Origin: Telopea speciosissima
Lineage: Eukaryota > Streptophyta > Magnoliopsida > Proteales > Proteaceae
Length of the DNA: 64,000 nt
Reading direction: 5' to 3'
NCBI RefSeq assembly: GCF_018873765.1
Contig: NC_057923.1
Span: forward strand, 20,059,913 to 20,123,912
Made by a program: the position numbers and the translations under genes. The notes under the pieces were generated by a model. It was not told where the DNA came from and did no database searches. It saw only the letters and a list, made by a program, of their open reading frames with translations. Positions 22,161-33,500 of this stretch are shown here, piece after piece. Positions within the stretch are counted from its first letter, which is position 1. Each line of letters starts with the position of its first letter.

Positions 22161-23390
22161 GATTCGAGGTAATGTCCCTAGATACCGCCCTAGGTACCTA
22201 GTGATACCTGAAACAAGGCGAGGCCGTTAGACACTACCCTAAGTGTCTTGTGGCCCACAAATCAAGGTAATGCCCCAAGATAATATCTAAGGCACCCAGC
22301 GACATGTAACTTAAGGCGAGGCTGTCAAACACTACCTTAAGTGTCTTTTGGCACATAAATCAAGGTAATGCCTCCAGATACCACCTTAGGCACCCAGTGA
22401 CATGCAAATCAAAGCAAGGCCATCAGACACTACCCTAAGTGTCTTTTGGCATACAAATCGAGGTAATGCCCCTAGATACCATCTTAGGCACCCAGTGACA
22501 AACAAATCAAAGCGAAGCCATCAGACACTACCCTAAGTGTCTTTTGGCATGCAAATCGGGGTAATGCCCCTAGATACCATCTTAGGCACCTAGTGACATG
22601 CAAATTAAGGCGAGACCATCAGACACTACCCTAAGTGTCTTTTGGCAAGTAAATCGAGGTAACGCCTTCAGATACCATCTTAGGCCCCTAGTGACGTGCA
22701 AATTAAGGCAAGGCCATCAGACACTACCCTAAGTGTCTTTTGGCACACCAATCGAGGTAACACCTCCAGATACCATCTTAGGCACCTAGTGATATGTAAA
22801 TCAAAGCGAGGCCATCAGACACTACCCTAAGTGTCTTTTGGCATGCAAATCGAGGTAATGCCCCTAGATATCATCCTAGGTACCTAGTGACGTGTAAATT
22901 AAGGCGAGGCTATTAGACACTACCATAAGTGTCTTTTGGCATGCAAATCGAGGTAACGCCTCTAGATACCATCTTAGGCACCTAGTGACATGCAAATTAA
23001 GACGAGGCCATCAGACACTACCCTAAGTGTCTTTTGCCATGCAAATCGAGGTAGCGCTTCCAGATACCATCTTAGGCACCCAGTGACATGCAAATTAAGG
23101 CGAGGCCATCAGACACTACCCTAAGTGTCTTTTGGCATGTAAATCAATGTAACGCCTCTAGATACCATCTTAGGCACCCAGTGACATGTAAATTAAAACG
23201 AGGCCATCAGACACAACCCTAAGTGTCTTTTGGCACGTAAATTAAGGTAACACCTCCAGATACCATTTTAGGCACCCAGTGACATGCAAATCAAAGCAAG
23301 GCCATCAGACACTACCCTAAGTGTCTTTTAGCATGTAAATTGAGGTAATGCCCCTAGATATCATCTTAGGCACCTAGTGACACGCAAATG
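22160..23390 (+). repeat. Tandem array, ~12-13 units of about 97 bp
   Basis: Each unit contains agataccatcttaggcacc, then gtgacatgcaaatcaaggcg, then agacactaccctaagtgtct and ttggcatgcaaatcgaggta. The two halves of a unit (about 48 bp each) resemble each other, so the array is dimeric. Units are diverged by scattered substitutions. It ends at the start of the plant-mobile-domain sequence. Confidence 0.9.
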
Positions 23391-23489
23391 AGTTTTCATC
23401 TCTTAGTCTCTACTTCTTCTTTCTTCTCTTTTTTTTTTTTTTCTCATTTGATTATTGCGCTGACTAACAATTTCTTTTTTTTTTTACAG

Positions 23490-25271
23490 GGCAAAGTCCT
23501 CCCTTCGCCTAAGAAGTATTGCGGGCTGGAGAACATTGCGGGGTGGTACAGAGTTCTCTGCCTAAAGGTACGGGCTAGAGTGAGTTGGACCGGGCTTGGT
23601 CATATTGGTGCATCTTCGGCTCGAGAGCTGGACAGCCAGACGGTCAGGGCTTTAGTGGAGAGGTGGTGGCCAAGCACCCACACGTTTTACCTTCCTTTTG
23701 GTGAGGCGACGGTCACCCCTCTTGATTTTTGCATGATCACCGGGTTGCCCTTTAGAGGGGTACCTGTGAGTTTGACTCCGAAGGAGAAGATTATAGCCTC
23801 GACGGAGCTGACAGAGCGCCTGGAGTACTACAGGCATTACTTGGGGATCTCAGTCACCAGTAGAGACATCCCCACAGTAGTCTAGAGGAGTTGCTAGGAT
23901 GATAGGGTTGTAACAGACCAGTCACCCTCCGGGCTGCTCGACTAGCAGGCTAGATGCTTCCTCCTATATTTGCTGGCGGAGGTCATATTTAGTGACATGA
24001 TGGGGATGCTAACAGCTGACGCTGCCTTCGTCTGTTTCCCTGAGGACTTCGATCTAGCCGCGAGCTATGATTGGGGTGGTTCGGCGTACACCCACTTCCT
24101 TGATATGATGGATTACTTGGTTGTGGGGTCGTCGAACCTCATCGGATGTTGCTATGTCCTTTGCGTAGGTTGCCTCGTCTTTGCTTTTCCTTTTCTCTCT
24201 TCTTTTTTTTTTAATTTTATTCTATTATTTCATTGTCTTTTGCTTTGTTAACTCAATTACCTATTACAGACATGGAGCTATGAGATCCTACGGTTCTAGG
24301 TCCCCACTTTCAGAGTTGGGGGTGACCCCGAAACCACCTTTCCTCGGACTACGCGATGGCGTAAGTCCCATTTGCTCAGGAGCGGCCTCCATAAGGACCT
24401 TAAGTCCATACGCGGCCTCCTAAACGAGATACAGCTCGATGAGGTACTCCCATACTTGGCCTCTTCTTTTCTTTTTTTTTTTTATATTATATTCCCTCCC
24501 CCCTTTTTTTTTTGGGCTGACAACATTCCTCTCCTTGGCAGCGTGCCTTTCGACCATACTTGGGGGAGTTTATTGCAGAGTCGGACCTATTCGCTAGGGC
24601 CTCGACTCTTTCCTCCAGTCGGGTTCTCTTCGAGGGTCCGTGGGGGTTCTCTTTCTATTTGGGTGAGCGAGTGTCCCTACAGTGGTCCGAGGCTCGTTTA
24701 GCGCCGTGTCCTCCTCCTGCTCGGGTCCATAAGCCGGCCTTGATGGATCGGGAGGAGATTGAGTACTAGAGGGTAAGTGAGCCCAGGACTAGGCTGGTGT
24801 TAGTTAATATGGACTACACCACCTTCCTACATCGAGAGACCGTCTGCGTCCCCTTGACCTAAGAGGGGCCTCAGGTGAGATTTCCCCTATCATTCACTCT
24901 TTTATTTATTCAGTAGAAAGCTAACTCCCATTTTGCTCTGCTTTTTTTCTTGACAGTTCCCAGACCGCCCTATAGTTCCGGGGGTCTATGGTGGTGGGAG
25001 TTCATCCCGCGCCTCTCGAGCAGTGGAGGAGGAGTCAGGTGTTGGGCCTTCTGGAGGGGTCCCAGCCATGCAGATTGCTGGTCTAGATGACCACATCCCG
25101 GGGTATCGCCCGTGGTTCATTCACCACCACGAGCCTGGGATGGTTGAGGTCATCTTGCCACCCCCTCGCGCTGTAGATGTCGACCTGGGCCTCCCTCTCC
25201 CTTATGATGGGGTAACCATATCTGACTTTCCTGATATTTACTTATTATTTTTCAAGTCCTTGACATCTTGA
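23490..25271 (+). pseudogene. Plant-mobile-domain (PMD) gene remnant
   Basis: The first segment (23490-23882, acceptor-like ttttttacag at its start) has the PMD core: LVERWWPSTHTFYLPFGEAT followed by VTPLDFCMITGLPFRGVPV. Further pieces (23970-24160, 24300-24440, 24540-24769, 24960-25215) continue the domain and are separated by T-rich intron-like gaps. In-frame stops (for example TAG at 23883 and 24766) break it. PMD proteins (MAIN/MAIL-like) derive from or travel with plant transposons. This one sits beside two tandem arrays, suggesting a transposon-borne and now dead copy. Confidence 0.7.
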
Positions 25272-25960
25272 ATGAATATTGTGCCTAGGTAGACGCAAGC
25301 CGATACGCTGATATGAGGTCATACTTTATTGGGAATGCAGATTAGGTTTTCAAGGTCGAATTAATGAGATAATTTGAGAACTCCACTTTGCTGAGCCTTG
25401 AGGAACTATTTCCTACGCCATTAATTGAAGAGATTGAAATCTCACCTGGATGAACATCTGGATCAACTCATAAAGAAACGAAATCGCCTACTCCATCGAC
25501 GGAGCAACCAAGGAAGTCGAAGCCTGGGCCAAGGTTAGCAATCATTACAGGTACGAAGGTTTTGATGGCTGTGAGGACTGGTTCTGGTTCGGCCTCTAGG
25601 GTTTCGGAGAGAAGAGTGTTGTTGCATCAGAAGCTGTGGAAGCAAAATGAAAAGGATGGGGAGGTGGGTTTTGGAGAGAAGAGTGTTGTTGCATCTCATC
25701 TGGGTTCAAGGTTTGCAAGAGGAAAAAGAAGAAGAAGAAAAGGGAAAAGGTGCATTGTTGTTGTCTTTTGTAAGTAAGGATATTTTGGTCACATCAGGTT
25801 AATTATTAACACTGTTAACGGCCTGGTGCTAAGTGAAGCCCAGTTTGAAAAGTAGGGGAGGTCTGAATAGTTGTCAGAAGGGCAAGGGAGGTTTTCTGAA
25901 TTGGCAGGAAGGTCAAGGGAGGTCTGAGTAATTTGCTCTACATTGTATTATAATCTTATT
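25272..25960. other. Region after the PMD remnant; likely TIR element end
   Basis: No recognised gene; a lysine/arginine-rich frame at 25562-25777 is unsupported. The stretch 25790-25940 reads on the reverse strand as gagcaaattactcagacctc, followed by repeated cctcccttg phrases. That resembles the tips of the elements at 9060 and 17461, so it may be the right end of a similar element; I could not find its left end. Confidence 0.35.
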
Positions 25961-27804
25961 TTACGTAAAATTGATAATTTTCTTCTCGGCCCAGTTCAGC
26001 CCATGCATCTCCCTTGCCAATCCCCAATATCAAGACCAATCAAGGTCAGCCCGGCCTGACCCAGAGGGCGGGTCAGGGTTGGATTTTTTAGGCCCTGAGT
26101 TAGGGTCGAGCCTGGGCCCAACCAAGGGGACTTAGGATTGGGCTAGGGTTTAATAAAGCCCGGCCCAATCCGACCCTATTGCAGCCCTAAATATAGCCGA
26201 TAATGGGTTATGGAGCGAGATCCATAATGAACGAGCCGAACTTGGAAAGAAGAATGGCACAGGTGTGATTGTGTGCGTATGAGTATGAAAGAGAGAGAGA
26301 GACGTCATTGCCTGTGTCCTAAAGCAAATGGAGTGGAGAGGAACTCATCATTGTCATCATCGTCGTCATCGGAGGCACAATGGCAAGGGCTCTCTATCTC
26401 TTGCGTTAATGTCCCTCTCTCACACGGATGTGGCTTTCATAGGAGTTGTCGACCCCTTAGAGTTTAAAACATGGACCCTTGTAGGCTTGTACACCCTGTA
26501 TTTTTGCCAAATAAGAGTAAGGGTGTCAAAACCTAGCCCAATCCGCTAAGATCGATCCAAAAACCCAGTCCAAATTGGACCGTTCCTTATCGGATTGGTT
26601 TTGGACTAGGATATGATGGGACCGGCTGAAAATCGGATCGCACTGAACCGATCGATATCCAAACCGAAAACCGAATCGAATGAAACAAATAAAAAATCAT
26701 TGAGTATAAAGTCATGAATAGGTGAACTGATCCATTGATTTCAATATTAGTGAGAAAATTTCTTGTTGTAAGGGAATTGATTCCTTGATTAGGTTTTGCC
26801 TTAATTGACCCTGACAGTCTCTATTGTGTCCCTATATGTACTAAAAAATGAAACATGACCAACACCAATCATTCTTAAAAAATATTGTTAACCTTATATA
26901 AATCAATAAAAAATAGACTCATAATATATCAATAACATGTAATACAAACATCAAAATTTAAAAAAAAAAAATAGTTCATATTGCATATACAAACTTTAGT
27001 CCCCACCCAAAAAAACCTTGATGAATAACCTTCAATATACAGAAGATTATATTTTTATATGGGGAGATTTTTTGTACATGGTCATGCTTTATTCTTGGTT
27101 AATTTATTAGATATTCATGATGACTTTTTTCTCCTGATAACTTGCAAGAAGAAAGTGTGATCCATATATGTGCAACTTCAATAGATGCTATAAGGTTCAC
27201 GTTATCTAATCCCATGACACCATATATATAGAGAAACAGGTTTTCACTTATTTTGTAACACCTATCACTTGTAGATCTCCGCACACCATTTCCGAAAAGA
27301 TATCATAATAGCGAATCAGACAAGAAATGACAAAGTTATGCCGTCCGAAAGTTAGTCCTGGGATTTTTAGTATTTTCTGTCAGATCAAGTCACTTTCTGA
27401 TCCAGAGAATCCAGGAACTACTCCGATACTTCCACTACATCAGATAGAGTACTTATATTTGTTAGTGGGTCGATTTGGAGCAATGAATGTATTCTATTTG
27501 GATCTTCAAATATGTTTTGTAACACCTATCATTTATTTTCTCAAGATTGAATAAAATCAGTTCAGATTTTTTTAATTTTTTTTGGATGGATGTTCAATGA
27601 TCCCTTTGCTCGATGTGTGGCCCCATAAAGAGATGCTCACCCTTCAATAATGAAGAACCAATCAGAAACAAGAAACTCTTGGTCGACCCATCATCCCTCA
27701 ATCTCACTCAGGAATATAGGATGTATTTGTGGTGCTCTAGCTCTGATCCATTGGACCTTAATAAAACAACAAGAAGTTCAACTTCTTTAGATCTCATGTG
27801 TGGA
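25961..27804. other. Intergenic with MITE-like pieces
   Basis: About 26000-26190 holds a gggc/gccc-rich element ending gcagccctaa. 26520-26700 starts gggtgtcaaa and is rich in atcgg/ccgat; both types are common plant MITEs. AT-rich elsewhere. No gene seen. Confidence 0.35.
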
Positions 27805-27807
27805 ATT

Positions 27808-27965
27808 TTTTTCCTTTCCCGGTACAGTCATCCAGTTCCTCTCATAGGGGGTGGAGTGGAAATGACGATTTAATCTCACTCGGACAGTGTGTTCTGGTAG
27901 GGGGTTAGATCGTTATTTCCGACCCCCTATGAGAGGAACCAAACGACTGTACCGAGTAGGGAACC
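27808..27965. mobile_element. Foldback MITE with ~50-bp arms
   Basis: The left arm (about 27811-27865) contains tcccggtacagtcatccagt and ctcatagggggtggagtgga. The right arm (about 27910-27963) mirrors it with ccgaccccctatgagaggaa and gactgtaccgagtaggga. Together they can form one long hairpin. No coding capacity. Confidence 0.7.
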
Positions 27966-27976
27966 AGAGAAGATAA

Positions 27977-28220
27977 TGATCCTCATGTGTTGGCACCACC
28001 ATCAACACCGACTTTTCTTGGTTTGATCAAAGATGTTCTAAGCCTACAAGAGAAACCAACAACCCCGTGGAGATGGAGAAGACACCACCAAAGCAACCAA
28101 AAATGGTAAAGATTGATATGACTAATGGAGGAACCAAAAGAACCATCGAGGTCATTGAATCCTTGTCAGACAATCATCTACAGTGTCGACTTAATGAAGA
28201 GTTGGAGCCATTCTTACAAG
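27977..28220 (+). other. Possible exon or gene fragment
   Basis: GC-balanced stretch in an AT-rich area. Two overlapping frames look exon-like: DPHVLAPPSTPTFLGLIKDV (from about 27978) and, from the ATG at 28073, MEKTPPKQPKMVKIDMTNGG continuing to a donor-like caag/gtgaac at 28218-28223. I do not recognise either. It may be a captured or relict exon. Confidence 0.25.
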
Positions 28221-28261
28221 GTGAACATTAATGTTCTCCTCCTTGGTTTTCTACTTGCCTT

Positions 28262-28540
28262 TTCTTTTGATTTTTTTTTTTTTTTTTGGGTGAATGGAAA
28301 ATATATTAAGGAAAATAGCGGAAAAACAACAAAATAGCTTAACTAGGTATCCAAGGGGGATCCCAAATAAGAGAAACAAAACAACTAACAAAAGGATGGA
28401 ACTTCAAAATCCAGGGAGCCGAAATAAAATCAAAAAGGTGATAGATCAAGACAAGGGAGGAACAAAACAACTAATAAATGATGATACATCAAGAATCCAA
28501 GGAAGGAGGAGAAATAATCACTTATCTATTGTAATTTGAT
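28262..28540 (-). mobile_element. 5'-truncated LINE/SINE 3' end, minus strand
   Basis: An oligo(T) run (28270-28287) followed by gggtgaatggaaaatatatt. Read on the minus strand this is a 3' end with poly(A) tail typical of plant LINEs (aatatattttccattcaccc then A-run). A similar 3' end occurs in the GL2 intron at 38068. Confidence 0.5.
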
Positions 28541-28687
28541 TTTCTTTTATTGTTGAATGATTTATGATGTCCTTTTTTCCTAATACCTACAAGTGAGTCG
28601 TGTGACAGTTGAGAGAGAGGGGAGGGGATTTGTATACACTATAGGTGCAACGGTGGTAGTAGGGTTGTAAATGGATAACTGAAAATC

Positions 28688-29312
28688 GGGTGGCTATTTC
28701 CACAGCTAAACCTGACCCACGCTGGATTCTTAATGTAATAAGTAAGTGGATAGTATATTTGAACTTATCCCCCCTACCACACCAATATATTCCACAAACA
28801 CCCCGCCCCTAAATAAATTTCATTCCCAACATTCTAACTATTTTCCTGTTTTTAATTTCCCTGTCTTGATATGTGCAGGACACAATAGTGTTGGACTGAA
28901 AACAGCGGCCTGGGCATTTATAATTATATTACAAGGGCAAATTTTGTTTTTTGATGCAGGACATTTTACTTCTAACAACGCTTTGGAGCCAGACCTGCTT
29001 AGTATAAACAATGGATTACTACGTGCTAGACTACAGGGGGTGTTGGTGAAGGAAATTTGGTATGCCAACAACCTAATGACCGAGCTTTTGCCGTTTCCAA
29101 CCACAAAACCGTGGCCGCTGGACCTACTTAAATACTTTTTGTTTATAGTTGATAATACTACTAATGTCACTTTTCAATGTAAAAGTGCTATGTATATACA
29201 ATGTGCACAATCACTTGTTGCAGCAGCCCTCTGTCAACAAGATGCCAACTCTGTAAATATTTCTACTGTTTAATAGTACGATGTTTTTATTTCATAAAAA
29301 AAATAAAAAAAA
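28688..29312 (+). mobile_element. 5'-truncated LINE with target duplication
   Basis: Contains only the 3' end of the same LINE family: the RNase H-like tail (28746-29273), the stop codon, and an A-rich tail (about 29295-29312). It is flanked by tgaaaatc at 28680-28687 and 29313-29320, a target-site duplication inside the MITE. Typical product of incomplete target-primed reverse transcription. Confidence 0.8.
28746..29276 (+). pseudogene. LINE RNase H-like tail
   Basis: An open frame of about 175 codons. FNFPVLICAGHNSVGLKTAA, then LQGQILFFDAGHF, ALEPDLLSINNGLL, VKEIWYANNLMTELL and PWPLDLLKYFLFI align with the tails at 9827-10291 (minus) and about 19550-19750 (plus). The fold corresponds to the RNase H-like end of plant L1 ORF2. 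The first acidic residue and the DS-type motif are replaced (CAG and AN). The frame is intact over this length, which is unusual for a truncated copy, but there is no start of its own. Confidence 0.6.
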
Positions 29313-30054
29313 TGAAAATCCAGATTTGTTTCGCATCTATATCCATTTAGGGACATCCATATTCGTTTAGAAAAATATCAGGAAAAAATCTGAATACTCC
29401 AATAAAAATCCATCTGGAAAAAAAATCTGAATATTTAATAATAAAAAATTAAGTAAATAATGATCTTGAGGGTTTTTGAAGATTCAACAGGTTCTAGAAT
29501 ATGAGGAAAAGAGAATCATGATCTAAGAGATATGGATTGAGAGTGAATTGTATGTTGGAATATGGGCTTTCCGTGAGACATGGGTTGACCCATGATATAT
29601 GGTCGACCCATGAGGTTGTTTTTCTATTTAGTTGTTTATTCCTATTCCTAGCTATACTATGTTGCCTAGTCAGCTAGTTAGAGTTAGAGTTCTAATTGTA
29701 ATTGGTTTCTTATGGATTTACTATTATAAATAAATCGTGGAGGGCTCATTGCTCTACACAAGCCATTATTATCATTATTTCTTCATGGTATCAAAGATGA
29801 AAACGATACCTAAGAGATAATTCTCACATCCCAATATCGATCTCTCTACTTGAGATTGAATTCTGCTCCCACTCATCTTCCCCTTCCTAAAACCCTAAAC
29901 CCACCGAAACCCTAAAGCCTTCTCTCTTCTCTTCTTCTTCTTTTATGGAGGCGGTACTTTGAGGTGATCTCATAATGATCTAGTACCTGCCCATAATCTT
30001 ACCTCCTTTCGTGTATTCTTTTTTTTATGATCTCCAACAATCGTGAGATCCATG

Positions 30055-30345
30055 TCTGAAGATTGAAGCTCTGCAGTTTATTTGAAGACCTGCAGATTTT
30101 TTGAAGCTCTGCAGCTTATTTATATTTGAAGACCTGCAGATTTTTTTATGAAGACCTGCAGCTTTATTTGAAGACCTGCAGATTTTTTGAAGCTCTGCAG
30201 CTTATTTATATTTGAAGACCTGCAGATTTTTTTATGAAGACCTGCAGCTTTATTTGAAGACCTGCAATTTTTTTCGAAGACCAGCAGATTTTTGAAGCCC
30301 TGCAATTTTTTCGAAGACCTGCAGATTATTCAAAAACCCTGCAGG
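30055..30345 (+). repeat. Short repeats in the copia leader (ctgcag units)
   Basis: About a dozen copies of a 20-25 bp phrase tgaagacctgcagattttt / tgaagctctgcagctta lie between the primer-binding site and gag. A larger ~85-bp block (about 30118-30200) is repeated once (about 30203-30275). It would be part of the untranslated leader RNA. Confidence 0.8.
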
Positions 30346-30585
30346 TATTTTTTTCTTGTTGCAGACCTACGGCCCCAGCAGTTTTTTTTGTTTGTTTCTA
30401 TAGTTCTCTGTTTCCAGCATTCCTGCAGATTTTTTGTTCTTCTCAGTTTTTTTGCACTATACATAAGCAGAACCAGTATTCCATCACAAGCCGAGATTTT
30501 TTTTTGCAGAAATCGATTTCTGCACTTTTTTGGAATCCATATCTGTAATTTTCTTGGCTGTTTTTGGATTTTTTTTGTGATCAAT

Positions 30586-33500
30586 ATGCCTGATTCAGAA
30601 GTCTCTATAGTGGCCACTGGCCAAACTACTGCATAAGGGGATCATTATGATTATCCCTCTTTTCCAGTCAGCCCAGTGAAGCTCGATGGCACCAATTATT
30701 TACTCTGGTCCACATCAGTTTTTCTCTCCATTGATGCAAGGGGTTATAAGGGATATATCTATGGTACCACTGTCAAGCCAAGTGAGGCTGGTTCATTACA
30801 AGACAAACGGAGTTCAAGTAACTCTCCTGTTATGCCTTTTCTTCTCAGTGCAATGACTCCTTCCATTGCCCATGGCTATACACTACTTGATTCAGTCGCA
30901 AAAATTTGGAAAGCTGCTAAGGGTACCTATTCCCAGGTAGGGAATGATGCACAAGTTTATGATATTCAACGGAAAATTCATGCAACCAAACAGGGTGAAC
31001 TGACCTTATCCGAATATTACTGTGAACTCCGTAGTCTGTGGCAGGAGCTTGACAATTATGATAACTTTCAGCTTGATTGTCCTTCTGATATTACCAAATT
31101 TCAGCTTAGGGAGGACAAATTCAGAGTATACACTTTTTTGACTGGCCTTAATGTGGAATATGATCAGCTTCGGCCTCAAGTTCTGAGTCGTTCACCTTTT
31201 CCCACTTTGGAGCAAACCTACTCTTTGATACAATTGGAAGATACTCGTCGTTCCACCATGTTACCAACTACACAGCCAGAGAGATCTACTTTAATTTCCT
31301 CTGAGGGTGGCTCTTCTAATACTGGTACCCGTTCCTCATCTGAGAAGGAACCTCTTAAGTGTACCCATTGTGGAAAAGAACATACTGTGGATTATTGCTG
31401 GAAGTTGCATGGTCGGCCATTTGATTCATCTGATGGTCGTGGTGGTGGTCGTGGTCGAGGCCGTGGTCGTGGTCGTGGTGGTCGTGGTGGCACACAGGCT
31501 CACATTTTTGAAGCTACTGAAACAGCCCCTACTACTACCCTTTCTGCAGAGGAACTTGCTATTTTTTGTCGCATGATGAAAAACTTTGGATCTCTTGCAT
31601 CTTCATCTACATCTGCCTCTACCTCGACTGTGGTTCCCTCTTCTGAATCCAACCTTGTTTTCTCCAAACCAGGTGTTTCTTTTAATGGTCAGTGTGCTTC
31701 GGCATTATCTCATCCTTGGATAATTGATTCAGGAGTTACAGACCACATGACTGGTACATCTAATTTGTTTTTTCATTATTCTCCTTGTTCAGGCAAAGAT
31801 AAAATTAAAATAGCCGATGGTTCTCTTTCCTCTGTATCCGGGAAGGGGGTCATCCATTGCTGTCCTTCTTTATCTTTGTCCTCTGTTTTGCATGTCCCTA
31901 AGCTAACTTCTAATTTGCTTTCTATCAGAAGTTTGACCTCTGATCTAAATTGTAAAGCTATTTTTTATCCTTCACATTGTGTCTTTCAGGACTTGGGGAC
32001 AGGGAAAACGATTGGAACTAGTAAAATGGGTGGTGGCCTTTATTTGCTTGACGATGATCTTATCTCTGGTACTGCTGCTGCTAAGTCTGGACAGGCTCTT
32101 ACTGCTACTTTCGCTGACCATCATTTATCTGAACTGCATCGTTGGCATCGTCGATTGGGCCATCCACCTTTAGGAACATTAGCTCAGATTTTTCCTATTT
32201 TATTTCAGCATTGTAATCCTCACTCTTTATTATGTGAGGCTTGTGTTTTTGCAAAACAAACTCGTTATGTTTATTCTAGTTCCAATAAAAGATGTTCTAA
32301 ACCATTTCCTATGATTCATTCTGTTGTCTGGGGTCCCTCACGTACATCTTCTATTTCTTGTTTTAAGTGGTTTGTCACCTTTATTGATTGTCACACACGC
32401 ACCACCTGGGTTTATTTAATGCAACACAAAAGTGAAGTGTTCTCTTGTTTTATAGTTTTTTTAGAGCTTGGTTCAAACTCAGTTCCAGGTCACCATTCAA
32501 ACTCTCCGGAGTGACAATGGTCGTGAATATTTCGATGGAGCATTTCAGTTATTTCTTGCTACTCAAGGTATTATTCATCAAACCAATTGCGTTGACACTC
32601 CACCCCAAAATGGAGTGGCTGAACGCAAAAAAAGACATCTCCTTGATGTGGCTCACTCTATTATGTTTGAGATGCATGTCCCTTCTCATTTTTGGGGTGA
32701 GGTTGTTTTAACGGCTACTTACCTTATCAACAGAATGCCCTCTCGGGTCCTTGATTACAGGTCCCCTCTTGATCTTTTAAAGGGGTCTTCTTCATATATT
32801 ATTCCGCCCAAGATTTTCGGGTGTGTTTGTTTTGTTAGGAATCACCATGCCCATGGTAAGCTTGATCCTCGTGGTCTCCACTACATTTTCATTGGTTATT
32901 CTCCTACTCAAAAAGGGTATAAGTGTTATCACCCTACCTCTCGTTGTGTTTTTGTTTCCATGGATGTCATTTTTTATGAGGCGGTGGCTTTCTTTCCCTC
33001 CTCATCACCTCTTCAGGGGGAGTCTACACCTACTCTAGAAGATGTCCCGGTTACTATTCCACCTCCTCTAGATGAAGCCATTGATGGTTACCATGTACCT
33101 TTAGATGATGATGTCCAGGGGGAGCAGCAGGTACAGCCAGAGAAAGACTTTAATCAGCAGTATTATAGAAAGAAAAAAGGGCAAAGACAGCCCACCACTG
33201 CAGTATTACCACACCAAGAGTTCTCCTCTGAACCAGGACCGAATGACACTTCCTCTGGTAATATCTCTGATCCTTTAGATCCTTCTCCTATTATTTCTGA
33301 TCCATCACTTGACCTACCCATTGCTCTTAGGAAGGGAAAAAGGTCTTGTACGCAACATCCAATTTCACAGGTTGTTTCGTATGAGTCTTTATCCCCATCA
33401 TTTCATGCTTTTGTTTCCTCTTTATCCTTTGTTTCTATGCCACAAACTTGGCAGGAGGCATTTGCAGATACTAGGTGGAAAGAGGCCATGGTCGAAGAAA

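Noticed and set aside
21200..23390. Regularly spaced repeats resembling a CRISPR array
   Set aside because: The setting is a plant genome, the 32-39 bp units are head-to-tail without unique spacers, and the ~97-bp units vary along their whole length. They are minisatellites.
25562..25777. Arg/Lys-rich 71-codon frame
   Set aside because: No recognisable domain, and it lies in sequence that looks like the end of a TIR element.
31307..31576. Valine-rich frame overlapping copia gag
   Set aside because: A frame-shifted reading of the glycine/arginine-rich gag linker.
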